DNA of 64,000 nt from Natronomicrosphaera sp040876735 (GCA_040876735.1 JBBDPC010000005.1:106955-170954), one strand, 5' to 3'; numbered from the stretch's first letter, positions 50,362 through 60,423 are shown. Notes: generated by a model not told the origin, from the letters alone. Program-made: numbers and translations.

Positions 50362-52518
50362 TCAACCAGACGCCGCGCCGCTTAGTCGCGCCGACACATC
50401 CACCTCAACGCTGGGGGTAATCCGCACCGGGCCGAAGCCACACCGCCCCGCCTCGGTCACCAGGGCGATTCCGCCATCTTCCAGCGGACGCTCGTGATCG
50501 ACCGCTTCCAGAAGTGGCCGTCCGTCCACCGTCGCCTGAAGAGCGCAGCCATGGGCGGCGAGGGCCAATTCGTACCGGTGCGTCAGTTGCCAATCCAGCG
50601 GCGCTTCGGCCAGCACCGTCTGCTCGTCATCACGCACCTTTACCAGTTGCACCGCGCCGGCTGCCAGCAGCAGCGCATAGTAACGACGCATGCCCTGCAC
50701 GCGCACCGCCAGACCTGCCGCGTTGATCATATGCGGCGTGACTGGAGCTGACACCTGCACATTCGTCCACTCCCGCGTGCCATAGCTCAACAGCCCCCGC
50801 CCTTCATCCTGCACCAGTCGGAGGCCCTCGGTCCCTTCCTGAGTGATACTGGTGACACTATCCACCCACGCCTTCCGCCACGCTTTGGTCGGTCGATCGC
50901 CCGGCGGTGTCAGTGTCAGGTCCGGTTCGCCGGTCCATGTCAGATAATCGAGGTAGACCGTGCCACTGGCGCCATGCTCGTCGAGCACTTCCACACCCAC
51001 CCGCGCAATTGGCAAGCTGGCCGTATCGGGGATGCGCCAGCGCAGCGTCTGGCGATGGCCGGGGGCAAGCGTCACCGTATCACCATGCAGCAGTGTGAGC
51101 GTGTCGTGACGGTCATAGGGGCGCAGCATCAAACGGACACGCAATGGGTGGGTGTTGGCATCGTCTGCGTACACGACGGCCTCCACCGTCTGACCGCTGA
51201 CCAGCGTAGGCGTAACCTGCAAGCCGTAGCCAATCCCGTCGAGTTCATCGGGCGCGATGAAGGTGGCGGTGGCGACGCGTGCAGACCGGCCCGGGGCGAG
51301 TTGCCGGCAGTGGATGGCGAGACTGCGCTGGCCCTGTTCGCTGTAGCCGTCCACGTTCTCCAGTGTTGCCGGGGGCGCACCGACACCTGCGGGTTCAACG
51401 ACGAAGCCTTGCACCGAGTCGGGCAGCTCGAAGTGGAAGCGTGCGCCGTCTTTCGGGAGCACCGGCTTCTCCCCGGCAAGCTGTCGACCGCAATTGACCA
51501 GGGCATACGTCTCGCGCACGGCATCGGTGATCGTGCGACCACCGTCGGCCGTGGAAACGTAAAGCCGATCTGCCACGGGCGTGCGAAAGTCGGCGCCGGC
51601 CGTGAGCCCGGCCAGCCCGTTCTTGATCCCCAGCAGGCATCCGACGTTCGCCGCGTTACAGTCGGTGTCCCAGCCACAGGTGTTGGTGATCATCAGCGAC
51701 TTCTGGAAATCATCTTCGCCCCAGAGCAGGCCGAGGTGGATGATCCCATGGTTGGGCACAACATGGCAGTTGCCGCCGAACTTGTCATAACCGTAGTGGG
51801 CCTTGAGCCACGCGAAGGCGGCGTACCAGTCATCCTCCTTTTCGCGCAGCTCGCACAACTCGCCAATCAGGCGGTAAATCACGCTGTCCTTGGGAATCAG
51901 CGCCATTGCCGTGTCGATAAGCTTCGGCAGGTCCGGTTCGACGAACGCCTGCGCCTCCATAGCGGCGATGACCTGGGCACCGTAGATCGCTTCGCCATCA
52001 TGACTGACGCTTCCGGCTTTACGGGCGAAGGCGGCGGCCTGCTCCGGATCACCCGGACAGACCATTGCCCATCCGTCGATGAAGATCTGCGCACCGATCT
52101 GCTCGGCGACCACCTGGCTGTTCAGTTCGCTCGAACCTGAACGCGGCGCGGGAATGCCGGCCTTCAATCGCAGGTAGGCCGTATGTTCGGTGGAGTTACC
52201 CAAGCCGCCCCACCAGAGAATGGTGCGTTTTTCGATGATGTGGTTCAGCCATGTGTGGCCGACCTGCTCGGCTGTCAACTCGCGCGACACACCATGCTCC
52301 TCCAGGGCGCGGACGAAGGCGAAGGTGCCGGAGATGTCGTCGTCGGTGACGATCAGTCGGTGGTGAAGGCGGTCGTGAACGTAGTACCACACCTCGCCCA
52401 GTTCCTGGAGGATGCGCTCATGGGGCCAGCTTTCAAATGGTCGGCCGGTGTAGACGCCAATGATTTTGCCCAGCACGCCGGCGTAAACACGTTCAGAATA
52501 ATCGGTCGGTAGTGACAT
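50362..52518 (-). CDS. ADP-ribosylglycohydrolase-family protein with C-terminal LamG-like beta-sandwiches
   Basis: 718 residues, no signal peptide. ATG at 52518. The first ~370 residues are a DraG-type fold: YAGVLGKIIGVYTGRPFESW at the start, the acidic motif VTDDDISGTFAFVRALEEHG (~57-76), NHGIIHLGLLWGEDDF, and the second metal motif GWDTDCNAANVGCLLGIKNG (~281-300). The C-terminal half has two beta-sandwiches. One carries TFIAPDELDGIGYG. The last (from VSAPVTPHMINAAGLAVRVQ to VTEAGRCGFGPVRI) resembles LamG/DUF1080-like concanavalin folds that bind sugars. A DraG-type domain joined to glycan-binding-like domains points to a glycosidase on carbohydrate rather than a protein de-ADP-ribosylase. 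Located at the right end of the sugar island, before the fused propeller protein. Confidence 0.85.
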   Translation of the reverse strand: MSLPTDYSERVYAGVLGKIIGVYTGRPFESWPHERILQELGEVWYYVHDRLHHRLIVTDDDISGTFAFVRALEEHGVSRELTAEQVGHTWLNHIIEKRTILWWGGLGNSTEHTAYLRLKAGIPAPRSGSSELNSQVVAEQIGAQIFIDGWAMVCPGDPEQAAAFARKAGSVSHDGEAIYGAQVIAAMEAQAFVEPDLPKLIDTAMALIPKDSVIYRLIGELCELREKEDDWYAAFAWLKAHYGYDKFGGNCHVVPNHGIIHLGLLWGEDDFQKSLMITNTCGWDTDCNAANVGCLLGIKNGLAGLTAGADFRTPVADRLYVSTADGGRTITDAVRETYALVNCGRQLAGEKPVLPKDGARFHFELPDSVQGFVVEPAGVGAPPATLENVDGYSEQGQRSLAIHCRQLAPGRSARVATATFIAPDELDGIGYGLQVTPTLVSGQTVEAVVYADDANTHPLRVRLMLRPYDRHDTLTLLHGDTVTLAPGHRQTLRWRIPDTASLPIARVGVEVLDEHGASGTVYLDYLTWTGEPDLTLTPPGDRPTKAWRKAWVDSVTSITQEGTEGLRLVQDEGRGLLSYGTREWTNVQVSAPVTPHMINAAGLAVRVQGMRRYYALLLAAGAVQLVKVRDDEQTVLAEAPLDWQLTHRYELALAAHGCALQATVDGRPLLEAVDHERPLEDGGIALVTEAGRCGFGPVRITPSVEVDVSARLSGAASG

Positions 52519-52623
52519 TGATATCGCCTGCGAAATCTGATCTGAAATAATCTGACACGGGAGGGCGGAACGTTGGCGCCAGGCTGCATGGCGTCAGTTC
52601 GCCGGAACCGGTTGGCTCAGGAA

Positions 52624-53691
52624 TTATCGCTGATAAATTGGAAGATACCGATATGGCACCCCGAGCACCAGGATCGCCATCGACGTGCCGACCGATCGTC
52701 CGTGGCTGTCGTTCCACGACCCGTCGTCGCGCTGTCCTTGCAACAGCAAGCCCTGGATGCGCGGATACCACTGCTGGTAGTAGCCTTCGCCGGCCTGGTA
52801 CATCGCCTGCATGGCGTAATACTGGGCATAGAAGAAATATTGATCAGAAAACGCCTCTTCAACGGGCGTTTCCCAGAGGTAGGCCAATCCGCGGGCGACC
52901 GACTCGTCGTGACGATGCCCTCCTAACTGCAGCGCCAGCACGCTCGCGGCCGAACGGGGAAACTTCGGCTCATCAGGGCCGCGATAGCCGAACCCGCCTT
53001 CCTCGGTCTGGCATTGGATGAGATAGGCCGTGGCTCGGTCCATCGCTTCGCGAGGCACAAGGATGCCGGCTTCGTGTGCAGCGGCGAGCGACACCACCAC
53101 CATCGCCGTCACCGACGTGTCGTGGTCGTTCGGCATCGGCTGGTAGCGCCACCCGCCGCTGCTGTGCTGAGCACGCAACGTCACTTCGACAGCGGCCTTG
53201 AGTGTTTCGCGCAGGTTGGGATGCCGACTCATGCCCCATGCCTCGGCCAGCGCCAGCGTCGCCAGCGCGTGATGGTACATGTTGCCACCGAAGTAGCCGC
53301 CGTGCTGACGCGACTGATTGATCAGGTAGTTCAACGCGCGGTCGAGTTGCGGGCCGTAGCGATCGGTCTGGTCGGGATCAGGGAAATATCCCTTGAGCAT
53401 GAAGGCCATCAGCGCCAGCGACGTGTGGGCCGGGCCGCCCCAACTGCCGTCCGCCTGCTGATTGGCGAGCAGGTACGCCAGCCCGCGATCGATCGCACGC
53501 TCGGCCTCGGGGCTCAGTTCGGCCACGCCCACCATGCTCGCGTCCTCCTGGGCATGTGCCGGCCGAGTCAGCGCCACCAGCGGTGCTGCTGCCAACAACC
53601 CCGCCAGCATCGCTGTCCATATCCGCCGTCCGCCGCGTCCATGCCCCTGACAGGGGATCTTGCCGTTTTGATCACTCGGCCAGCGATTCAT
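52624..53691 (-). CDS. Exported prenyltransferase/squalene-cyclase-repeat protein
   Basis: 355 residues. The start is the ATG at 53691, seven bases after GGAGG and overlapping the upstream gene by 20 bp. A twin-arginine-like RRIWTAMLAGLLAAAPLVAL segment is a probable signal peptide (cleavage after PAHA). The rest is a series of alpha-toroid repeats with QW-type turns (QQADGSWGGPAHT, SSGGWRYQPMPND, EGGFGYRG, DDGSWNDS), as in terpene cyclases and protein prenyltransferases. The DxDD acid motif of true cyclases is not seen, so it is likely a non-enzymatic or unknown planctomycete relative. It is the last gene of the BatA/von Willebrand operon. Confidence 0.88.
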   Translation of the reverse strand: MNRWPSDQNGKIPCQGHGRGGRRIWTAMLAGLLAAAPLVALTRPAHAQEDASMVGVAELSPEAERAIDRGLAYLLANQQADGSWGGPAHTSLALMAFMLKGYFPDPDQTDRYGPQLDRALNYLINQSRQHGGYFGGNMYHHALATLALAEAWGMSRHPNLRETLKAAVEVTLRAQHSSGGWRYQPMPNDHDTSVTAMVVVSLAAAHEAGILVPREAMDRATAYLIQCQTEEGGFGYRGPDEPKFPRSAASVLALQLGGHRHDESVARGLAYLWETPVEEAFSDQYFFYAQYYAMQAMYQAGEGYYQQWYPRIQGLLLQGQRDDGSWNDSHGRSVGTSMAILVLGVPYRYLPIYQR

Positions 53692-55888
53692 AGTACACCT
53701 CCAACATCTGTCGGTATTCCAAAGGCAACTCGCGTGCAAAACGCTGCTGCAATTCCTGACGCTGTCGCGGCCCCAGCGTCTGCCACGCTGCGTTACCGGC
53801 CTCGGGGTCAGCGCCTCCCACCTGGCTCCCGCCGGGCGGATCCATGCCGGTGTCGCGACCGGAACGCTGCCCTGGGATGAGGCCTATCCCTGGCGCCGTG
53901 CCGGGCGCCTGGCCCATCCCAGGCATGATTCCCTGGCCGGGCATCATGGCCATGCCCGGCGCCTGCGGTCCCATGCCCGGCTGCATACCCGGTTGCATCC
54001 CCGGCATCATGCCCGCCATCTGCGCGCCCATGGGACCCATCTGGCCCATCGCCTGCGACATCGCAGCCTGAGCGCTCTGCAATGCCTGCATCGCCGCCTG
54101 CTGGGACTGCCCCGCCTGCCCCTGCTGCCCGGCCTGCAGCGCCTGCGCCGCCTGAGCCATCGCCTGCGCCGCTTCGCCCATCTGGCCCTGCATCGGACTG
54201 GGCATCTGGCCCATCTGTCCCGCCTGCTCCCCCAACGCCCCCTGCGGCTGGGCGAGCTGGCCCAACTGCGGCGCGTTGGGAGCCTGCGCCGTCTGGTTCA
54301 TCAGACTTTGCTGCTGCTGTATCATCTTCGATAGCTGCCCTGCGGCGTTCATCATCTCCGCCATCTTCTGCATGGCTGCCGCCGCTTCCGCCGACGCACG
54401 ATCCAGCGCCGCCATTGCTTCCGCCTGGCTCTGTTGCATGCCTTGCGTATCACCCTGCTGCATGGCCTGCGCCGCCTGATTCATGGCCTGCTGCGCATCC
54501 TGCAACGCTTCACTGGTCTGCGGGCTCGGCGAGCGGTTCTGCAACCGACCTGCTTCTTGCCCCAAAGCCTCCTGGACGGCTTTCGGCTCCGCCATGTCAC
54601 CGCCTTGCTGCGCCGCCTGCTGGGACTGCTCGTTTAACGCCCCCTGGTCGCGGCGCAACTGGTCGATCTGTTCCTGTATGTTGCTGCCAAGCTGCTGCCG
54701 GGCCTCGGCCTGTGCGATCTTTCGGTCCAGTTCGTTCAAGGCATCGCTCAAGGCAGCCTCGGCCTGGCGCTGCGACGCACCGGTGCGCGGCTGATCCGTA
54801 CTGCCCAACGCTTCCTGCGCATCCTGCATGGCGCGTTCGGCTCGCTGGAGGTCGGGATCACCGCCGGCCGGGGCCTCGCTGTTGCGGGCCAACTCGCCCG
54901 TCTCCCGCTCAAGGTTGCGCTGGTCCGCCTGCGCCTCGCGACGCTGCGCGGCAAACGCTTCGGCGTCCGCAGCCTCCGTCTGCTCGCGCAGCTCCGTCTG
55001 CCGGGCGAGCAACTGCTCCACCTGCTCCCGCCGGCGACGCAGGGCATCCAACTCGCTCGCCGCCGGCTCCTGTTCCAGTGCCTCCAAGGCTGACTGCATG
55101 ACCCGCAACGCCTCCTGCTGATTCTCCATTGCGGTAAAGGGATCTTCACTGCGAACTGCATTCGCCGCATCCGTCAGCCGACGCCCGGGCTCGCCACGCT
55201 CCAGTGCCGCCGCCGCACGCTCCATCCGCATCCGATCCAACGGGTCGGTCGAGTCCTCACGGCTCTGTGCCAGCCGTTGCTCAAATTGCTCCAACGCTTC
55301 GGCGATCTGCCCTTGACGATCTGCAATCGGATCCCGGCGCTCCGCCGCTGTCGCAGGATCCGACAATGACTCCCGGCCCCAGTCGCGCGTCTGCTCGTGC
55401 AGGCGTTGCTCCTGGTCAATCAGTAAACGCAACTGCTGGGTCAATGCCCGGCTGCGGACGCTCACCCCCGATTCCGACATGATCCGCTCAAGCTCATTCA
55501 CCACCACGTCCAGTTCGTCGCCGGCCGCACCGAGACTCGGCCGCATCGCCTGCAACTGCCGGCGTGCCTCCTGCAAATGCGCCGCGGCCTGCGGCACGTG
55601 CTCACCATGCACCCGGCGCAAGGTCTGCGCCACCGCAGCCAGTTGCTCTGCATTGCCGCGGTCGAGCAGGTCGTTCTGGTGCAGGTCGGTGTAGATGACC
55701 TCAAGCTGATCGATCACCCGCTGTGTCCGCTGCTGCACCACACGCTGACGATTGGCTTCACGCAGCACACGGTTGGCCATGTCCAGGATCTGTTGATCTT
55801 GCGCCGAACCTGACGCAGGCCAGGCGATGACAGTCAGAACGAGGGCCAACCCCCACATCACCCCGCACTTCACATGCCTATTCCACAT
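53672..55888 (-). CDS. Exported long coiled-coil protein with Gln/Ala/Met/Pro-rich C-terminus
   Basis: 738 residues. The start is the ATG at 55888, six bases after AAGGAG; the frame to 56029 is not supported. A signal peptide (end ASGSAQ) is followed by a long heptad-rich, Gln-, Ala-, Glu- and Arg-rich coiled coil (~35-490). A low-complexity region then follows with many Met-Gly-Pro-Gln units (GMMPGMQPGMQPGMG) and a short charged tail ending EVYYESLAE. It is characteristic of a periplasmic structural or tethering protein in planctomycete BatA operons; no enzyme motif. The 3' end overlaps the prenyltransferase-repeat gene. The Met/Pro-rich part could vary in length by replication slippage. Confidence 0.88.
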   Translation of the reverse strand: MWNRHVKCGVMWGLALVLTVIAWPASGSAQDQQILDMANRVLREANRQRVVQQRTQRVIDQLEVIYTDLHQNDLLDRGNAEQLAAVAQTLRRVHGEHVPQAAAHLQEARRQLQAMRPSLGAAGDELDVVVNELERIMSESGVSVRSRALTQQLRLLIDQEQRLHEQTRDWGRESLSDPATAAERRDPIADRQGQIAEALEQFEQRLAQSREDSTDPLDRMRMERAAAALERGEPGRRLTDAANAVRSEDPFTAMENQQEALRVMQSALEALEQEPAASELDALRRRREQVEQLLARQTELREQTEAADAEAFAAQRREAQADQRNLERETGELARNSEAPAGGDPDLQRAERAMQDAQEALGSTDQPRTGASQRQAEAALSDALNELDRKIAQAEARQQLGSNIQEQIDQLRRDQGALNEQSQQAAQQGGDMAEPKAVQEALGQEAGRLQNRSPSPQTSEALQDAQQAMNQAAQAMQQGDTQGMQQSQAEAMAALDRASAEAAAAMQKMAEMMNAAGQLSKMIQQQQSLMNQTAQAPNAPQLGQLAQPQGALGEQAGQMGQMPSPMQGQMGEAAQAMAQAAQALQAGQQGQAGQSQQAAMQALQSAQAAMSQAMGQMGPMGAQMAGMMPGMQPGMQPGMGPQAPGMAMMPGQGIMPGMGQAPGTAPGIGLIPGQRSGRDTGMDPPGGSQVGGADPEAGNAAWQTLGPRQRQELQQRFARELPLEYRQMLEVYYESLAE

Positions 55889-55934
55889 CACGGTCTCCTT
55901 TGTTGCAGAGCGTCTGCGGCTTCCGCGATCAGCG

Positions 55935-57656
55935 TCACCGCTCATCGCCGTCTTCCGTTTCTGCCTGGTCCGTCTCCGCGGCTTCCTCTTCCAGCCGCCG
56001 TACCTCGTACAGCGATTCGCCGGTTTCATCGCGTACCTGCCCGACCTGTTCGAATGCTTCGACCTGCTGTTCGGCGATCATCTGAAGAAACGCCTCGACG
56101 CTTAGGATCTCCACTGATCGCCACGGGGTCGCACGTGCACGTTGCCGACCTTCAGAGTGTTCGCGGTTGTCAGCAACTTCGACTGTGAACTCAATTCGGT
56201 CGCCCACTGACAGGCCTTCAATCGTCTCGTCCAGTCGCCAGCCGAAGGTGGTTTCGCCTGTCGACTGGCCGCTGAGATCGCCTGCCGGCACACGATATTC
56301 TGCTTCGTCGTCCTCAAAGCGGTAGACGATCCATGCGTCGCTGAGTCCGTGATCATCACTGGCGTGAAACATCACCGGCATGTGTCCCTGCAACGTCGAA
56401 GGCTGCGAACGCCGGGCTGGCTCGATCAATCGCACACGCGGCGGCGCATCGGGCACCGCCTGGAGCTGGTGCTGCACCAGGTCGTCGAACACCAGCAGTG
56501 GTCCCGACTCCGACGGCCTCAACGTCCACCGCAACCGATACCGCCAGCTCTGCACGGGCAGGCTCAACGCCGCCACCGCACCGTCTTCGCGCAGTTCCAT
56601 TTCGTATGCGGTGTCCGTCACCTCCCCTCGCTCGTCCAGTGGCAACAGTTCGGCTTTGACCAGCGGGTGATCCATCTCCAGGCGCCAGTGCACCTGCGTA
56701 CCTTCCGGGGCACGGATGTTCAGGCTTGTCAGTTCCCGTTCGACCAGGTTGATGTAGTCCGGGGGTTCGAGCGTCACCTGCACGCGCTGCACGCGTGGCG
56801 GCGGCACGACGCGGACCGCCCCCGTGGCCGAGCGGCCGTCCCCGGCACGGAAGTAGTACTCCGCGCTGCGGTCAAGCGCGCTGAACCGGTGCGTCATCTG
56901 CCCCTGCTCATCTACGGATAAGCGGATCGTTTCCCATTCGCCCGTGCCTGCGTGGCGCACCAGAAGCCGGCCATCGGCGGGTTGCACGCCCTCAACCTGT
57001 GCCGCCAGACTGACCGCCGCACTCCGCGGCACGACCTGATCGGGATTCAACAAGACCAGTTGTGTCCGGGTTGGGTATATCCGGTCGCTGAACGGGTTGA
57101 GCAAGCGCTCGCCGAATGCGGCCATCGCCACCGGCCACTGCACACTCACCGCCAGCACCACCGCCACGGCAAACAGTGCCATCAACATCCGGTTGCGTAG
57201 CTCGCCGAACACCACCAGTTCATCGAAACGTAACGGTTCTGCGAGGCGTACGGCCTGGTCGCGTGCGGCCGTCACCAGGGCCACCGAGCCATCCGGCTGC
57301 CGTCCAAACTGCACATACGCAATCAGCGAGCTGCCTAATTCCCGGTGATGCCGTTCGACCTGCAACGCTGCGCGGGACGCGTCAAAAGGCCGGAGCTGCG
57401 TCCACCACTGCCGGTAACCCACGGTTCCCACGGCCGCCAGCATGCCCAGGAACAGCAGCATACGGGCCACTGGAGGCAACGCCAGCAGCCAGTCGACCGC
57501 CAGCCCCGCCACGATCAGCGTGGCAAGCGTCAACAGTACCGCTGCTGAGCCGCGCAGGTGCACAAAGGCGCGCTGTCGCCGCCAGAGGCCGTGTAGCTTG
57601 CGGTCCAGCACGGTTGCACCTGGCCGCCCGTTCGCATGAAAGCTCGCTTGACTCAT
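55935..57656 (-). CDS. Membrane protein of the BatA operon (DUF4175-like)
   Basis: 573 residues. ATG at 57656. Two close N-terminal helices (~39-56 and 62-79) and a third near 156-175 anchor it. A large extracytoplasmic part with three or so beta-sandwich modules follows (VSLAAQVEGVQPADGRLLVRH; VQVTLEPPDYINLV; VMFHASDDHGLSDAWIVY, a DUF4175-like phrase). The end is acidic and helical (EEEAAETDQAETEDGDER). Proteins of this shape sit next to von Willebrand factor proteins in planctomycetes; the function is unknown. The coiled-coil gene follows after 46 bp. Confidence 0.85.
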   Translation of the reverse strand: MSQASFHANGRPGATVLDRKLHGLWRRQRAFVHLRGSAAVLLTLATLIVAGLAVDWLLALPPVARMLLFLGMLAAVGTVGYRQWWTQLRPFDASRAALQVERHHRELGSSLIAYVQFGRQPDGSVALVTAARDQAVRLAEPLRFDELVVFGELRNRMLMALFAVAVVLAVSVQWPVAMAAFGERLLNPFSDRIYPTRTQLVLLNPDQVVPRSAAVSLAAQVEGVQPADGRLLVRHAGTGEWETIRLSVDEQGQMTHRFSALDRSAEYYFRAGDGRSATGAVRVVPPPRVQRVQVTLEPPDYINLVERELTSLNIRAPEGTQVHWRLEMDHPLVKAELLPLDERGEVTDTAYEMELREDGAVAALSLPVQSWRYRLRWTLRPSESGPLLVFDDLVQHQLQAVPDAPPRVRLIEPARRSQPSTLQGHMPVMFHASDDHGLSDAWIVYRFEDDEAEYRVPAGDLSGQSTGETTFGWRLDETIEGLSVGDRIEFTVEVADNREHSEGRQRARATPWRSVEILSVEAFLQMIAEQQVEAFEQVGQVRDETGESLYEVRRLEEEAAETDQAETEDGDER

Positions 57657-57696
57657 ACGCTCATCTCATCTTCCCGATCGCTTTACGACGCCTGTC

Positions 57697-60423
57697 TCAC
57701 AACTGCTGGTACCGCCGTCGAACGAACCACTCCCCGCCGAGCAGGGCCACCAGCAGCGCCAGCAGCCACCACTGGTTCCACAACTCGCGTTCGTGCCGGA
57801 TCGTCACCGGCCGCGGCACCGCATCCATCAGTCCGGGCAGCGCCGGAAGCTCCGACACGGTGAAATACCGTCCGCCTGAACGCTCTGCGATCTGGCGCAA
57901 CACGTGCTCCTGCATCGCCGGCTCGATCATCTCCAGGGGAACCTGTTCGACCCGAAATGCGGCGGTCGTGGCCTGCTCCGGCTGGACCGGATCGTGTACC
58001 TGATACGAGCCCGCCTCGGCGGTGAATCGCGTTTCGAACACCCCCGGCGTACCGGGCACGGCTTCCAGCCGCAGCGTACGCGACTCGCCTTCCGGTTCGT
58101 GACGGTCCAACACCACGTCGTAACTGTCCACCGCCAATGGTTCGTAACCTTCGCCGAGCACGTGGGCAGTCACTTGCACCCGCTGGCCGGCGCGGTAGCG
58201 CTCGGCATCGGTCACAATCTGCACGCGCTTGGCCTCGCCCATCACCCGCGCCAGCGTGAGGAACTGAATTGTCTGCCCCCAGAACCGGGCATGGTGCTCA
58301 TCGCCGCGCTGGTAGCGCAGCCGCCAGAGTTGATCGCTGGCCAGAAACAGGCTCCGTCCACTGCCGTAGCGATGCCAGGCCAGCAGCGGGTACGGCTCGC
58401 CCTCGCGTCCAAGGTGCGAGTGCTCCAGTTCCGCCAGTGCGGTCGCAGCCGGTTTAAGTCCCTCCAGGTCAGGTAAACGCAGCATCGGCCGAACCAGGTG
58501 CCAGACCTGCGCGTTACGCTCATCGTCCCCAGCCAGCCGGGTCATGGCGCTGCGACGACCGGCGTCTGTGATACGCCAGCGTGCCGACGCCTCGACCGCC
58601 ACTGCTCGCCGCGTCCCAAGCCGGACCGGCAACACGTCCTCCAACGGTGTGCCAACGTAGCTCGCCGGGGCGTGATCCGGGCCGGCGATCATCGCCAGCG
58701 CTCCGCCTCGCTCGCGCACCAGGTCGCGCAACAGTTCCAGTTGCCGTGTACTGAAATACCGCGCCGAGACGTCACCGAGAATCACCAGGTCGTACTCAAA
58801 CAAACGCTCAGGTTCGGACGGCAGACTCCCCAAGTGCTCGGCCGAAATCTCTGCCAATTCTCTGTCGCCCTCGGTCATTAACAGGTGCACGTGCAACCGG
58901 TGGTCCCGCAGCAGCACCTGCCGCAGGTAGCGAAACTCCCAACGCGGTATCCCTTCCACGTAGAGCACCCGGATCCGCTCGTCGATCACCCGGAAGTTTT
59001 GTCCGCTGCGATTGTTCGCATGACTCACCTCACCGGCCAACTCACTGACACGCACCACCAACTCGCCCGCCTCGACCGTGTGGTCCGGACTGAACGGCAG
59101 TTCCACCCATTGCCGATCGTCGTCGAGCGTCAGGGTCTTCTCGGCCACGGGCACACCGTCCAGTTCGGCCGTCACGGTCACATCTCTTTGCGCGAAACCA
59201 AGCGAACTGATTTCCGCCCGCACCGGTACACGGTCCCGCACGAATGCCAGAGGCGGCGCCACCACCTGCGTCACCAACACGTCCGGCGGATCCGGCAAGC
59301 CGAGTCCGATCGTATATACCGGAATCCCCCGATCACCCAATCGCCTCGCCACTGTCACCGGATCCAGGCCGCGGTTCGATCCGCCGTCACTGAGCACCAC
59401 CACGCCCGCGATGGGTTGCCCGGCATGGCGGGCTACCACCTCGTCCATCGCTGTGCCCAGTTGTGTACTTTCCTGCTCCGGAGCACTGGTCAGCAACGGC
59501 TCGCGCGGCGCGTCGGCATCTTCGCCCAGCGGATGCAACGCATCGCCGAATGTGAAGTAACGCACCTGATGATGCTGATCCAGTGCATCGAACACGCTGT
59601 CTTCATGTTCACGCAGGAGGCCACGCGCCAACTGATGTCGCGAAGGCATCCCATCGGCTTCTGACGACGCCGTCCCCATCTGCAACGCCGCCTGTCCGAT
59701 CTCAACAATCGTCTCATCCACGGCCGCCACCAGATCGCGGTGCACCTCGATCAACTCCTGCCGTTGCGTGTCATCCAGCGTGCCCTGACGTACTGCCTGC
59801 TCAATCTGCTCCTGGTACGGACCGGCCTGCGCTGCCCAACGCTCGACTTGTGGGCGCAATGCATTCGTCGCAGTGGTGCTCGCAGCGGTGGCCAACCGAG
59901 GTTCCAGGTCCACCAACACCGCCTGCCAGCCCGCATGCGCCTCGACAAGCGACGTGAGTTGTGAACGCTCCAACGCATTCACCGTTTGATGAAGCTGACG
60001 CAGGCCCCTGCCCAGGTCCCGCTGCACTGCCGCCAGCGCGTTCGCCTGCCGGCCTGATGCCAGTGACGCTTCCGCCCGGTCACGCTCGCGCTGCCGTTGA
60101 TCCTGCAATGCCATGCTCGATGACCCGTCCATCAGCACCAGTACGTGCTGACGCACCTGCGAGGCCGCCTCCACCACGAGCACCGGCTGAAACATCATCA
60201 CCACCACCGTCACAAGCACCGCTGACCGTACGACGAGCAGCGCCCAAGCCCATCGTCGCGACAGCGTCGTTCGCCGGTACAGCCAGATCGCGTATCCCAC
60301 CACCACCACCAGCGCCGGCGGCAACAGCCAACTCGCCGACGCGGCGCGAAAGCCCCACTCGGACTGGCCAGCACCCGCGCCAAGCACGCCCATGATCCAG
60401 GTCATATCAATCTCGGTCAGCAT
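57697..60423 (-). CDS. Membrane-anchored von Willebrand factor A protein with GATase-like domain
   Basis: 908 residues. ATG at 60423; another ATG at 60405. Two N-terminal helices (~33-50 and ~60-82) and a C-terminal helix frame a von Willebrand A domain. Its metal site reads DGSSS (Asp99-Ser103), with a later VVVLSDGGSN strand. Between the first strand and the rest is a ~170-residue helical insertion (ASLASGRQANALAAVQRDLG), larger than usual. A glutamine-amidotransferase-like Rossmann domain follows (IRVLYVEGIPRWEFRYLR, then FEYDLVILGDVS), as in planctomycete BatA-operon proteins. Its glutaminase Cys-His pair is not visible, so it may be a ligand-binding version. Located between the BatA protein and the DUF4175-like protein. 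Confidence 0.9.
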   Translation of the reverse strand: MLTEIDMTWIMGVLGAGAGQSEWGFRAASASWLLPPALVVVVGYAIWLYRRTTLSRRWAWALLVVRSAVLVTVVVMMFQPVLVVEAASQVRQHVLVLMDGSSSMALQDQRQRERDRAEASLASGRQANALAAVQRDLGRGLRQLHQTVNALERSQLTSLVEAHAGWQAVLVDLEPRLATAASTTATNALRPQVERWAAQAGPYQEQIEQAVRQGTLDDTQRQELIEVHRDLVAAVDETIVEIGQAALQMGTASSEADGMPSRHQLARGLLREHEDSVFDALDQHHQVRYFTFGDALHPLGEDADAPREPLLTSAPEQESTQLGTAMDEVVARHAGQPIAGVVVLSDGGSNRGLDPVTVARRLGDRGIPVYTIGLGLPDPPDVLVTQVVAPPLAFVRDRVPVRAEISSLGFAQRDVTVTAELDGVPVAEKTLTLDDDRQWVELPFSPDHTVEAGELVVRVSELAGEVSHANNRSGQNFRVIDERIRVLYVEGIPRWEFRYLRQVLLRDHRLHVHLLMTEGDRELAEISAEHLGSLPSEPERLFEYDLVILGDVSARYFSTRQLELLRDLVRERGGALAMIAGPDHAPASYVGTPLEDVLPVRLGTRRAVAVEASARWRITDAGRRSAMTRLAGDDERNAQVWHLVRPMLRLPDLEGLKPAATALAELEHSHLGREGEPYPLLAWHRYGSGRSLFLASDQLWRLRYQRGDEHHARFWGQTIQFLTLARVMGEAKRVQIVTDAERYRAGQRVQVTAHVLGEGYEPLAVDSYDVVLDRHEPEGESRTLRLEAVPGTPGVFETRFTAEAGSYQVHDPVQPEQATTAAFRVEQVPLEMIEPAMQEHVLRQIAERSGGRYFTVSELPALPGLMDAVPRPVTIRHERELWNQWWLLALLVALLGGEWFVRRRYQQL

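Noticed and set aside
52519..52623. Possible operator before the 718-residue gene
   Set aside because: It contains AGATT repeats but no CACGTG core and no second arm at the right spacing.
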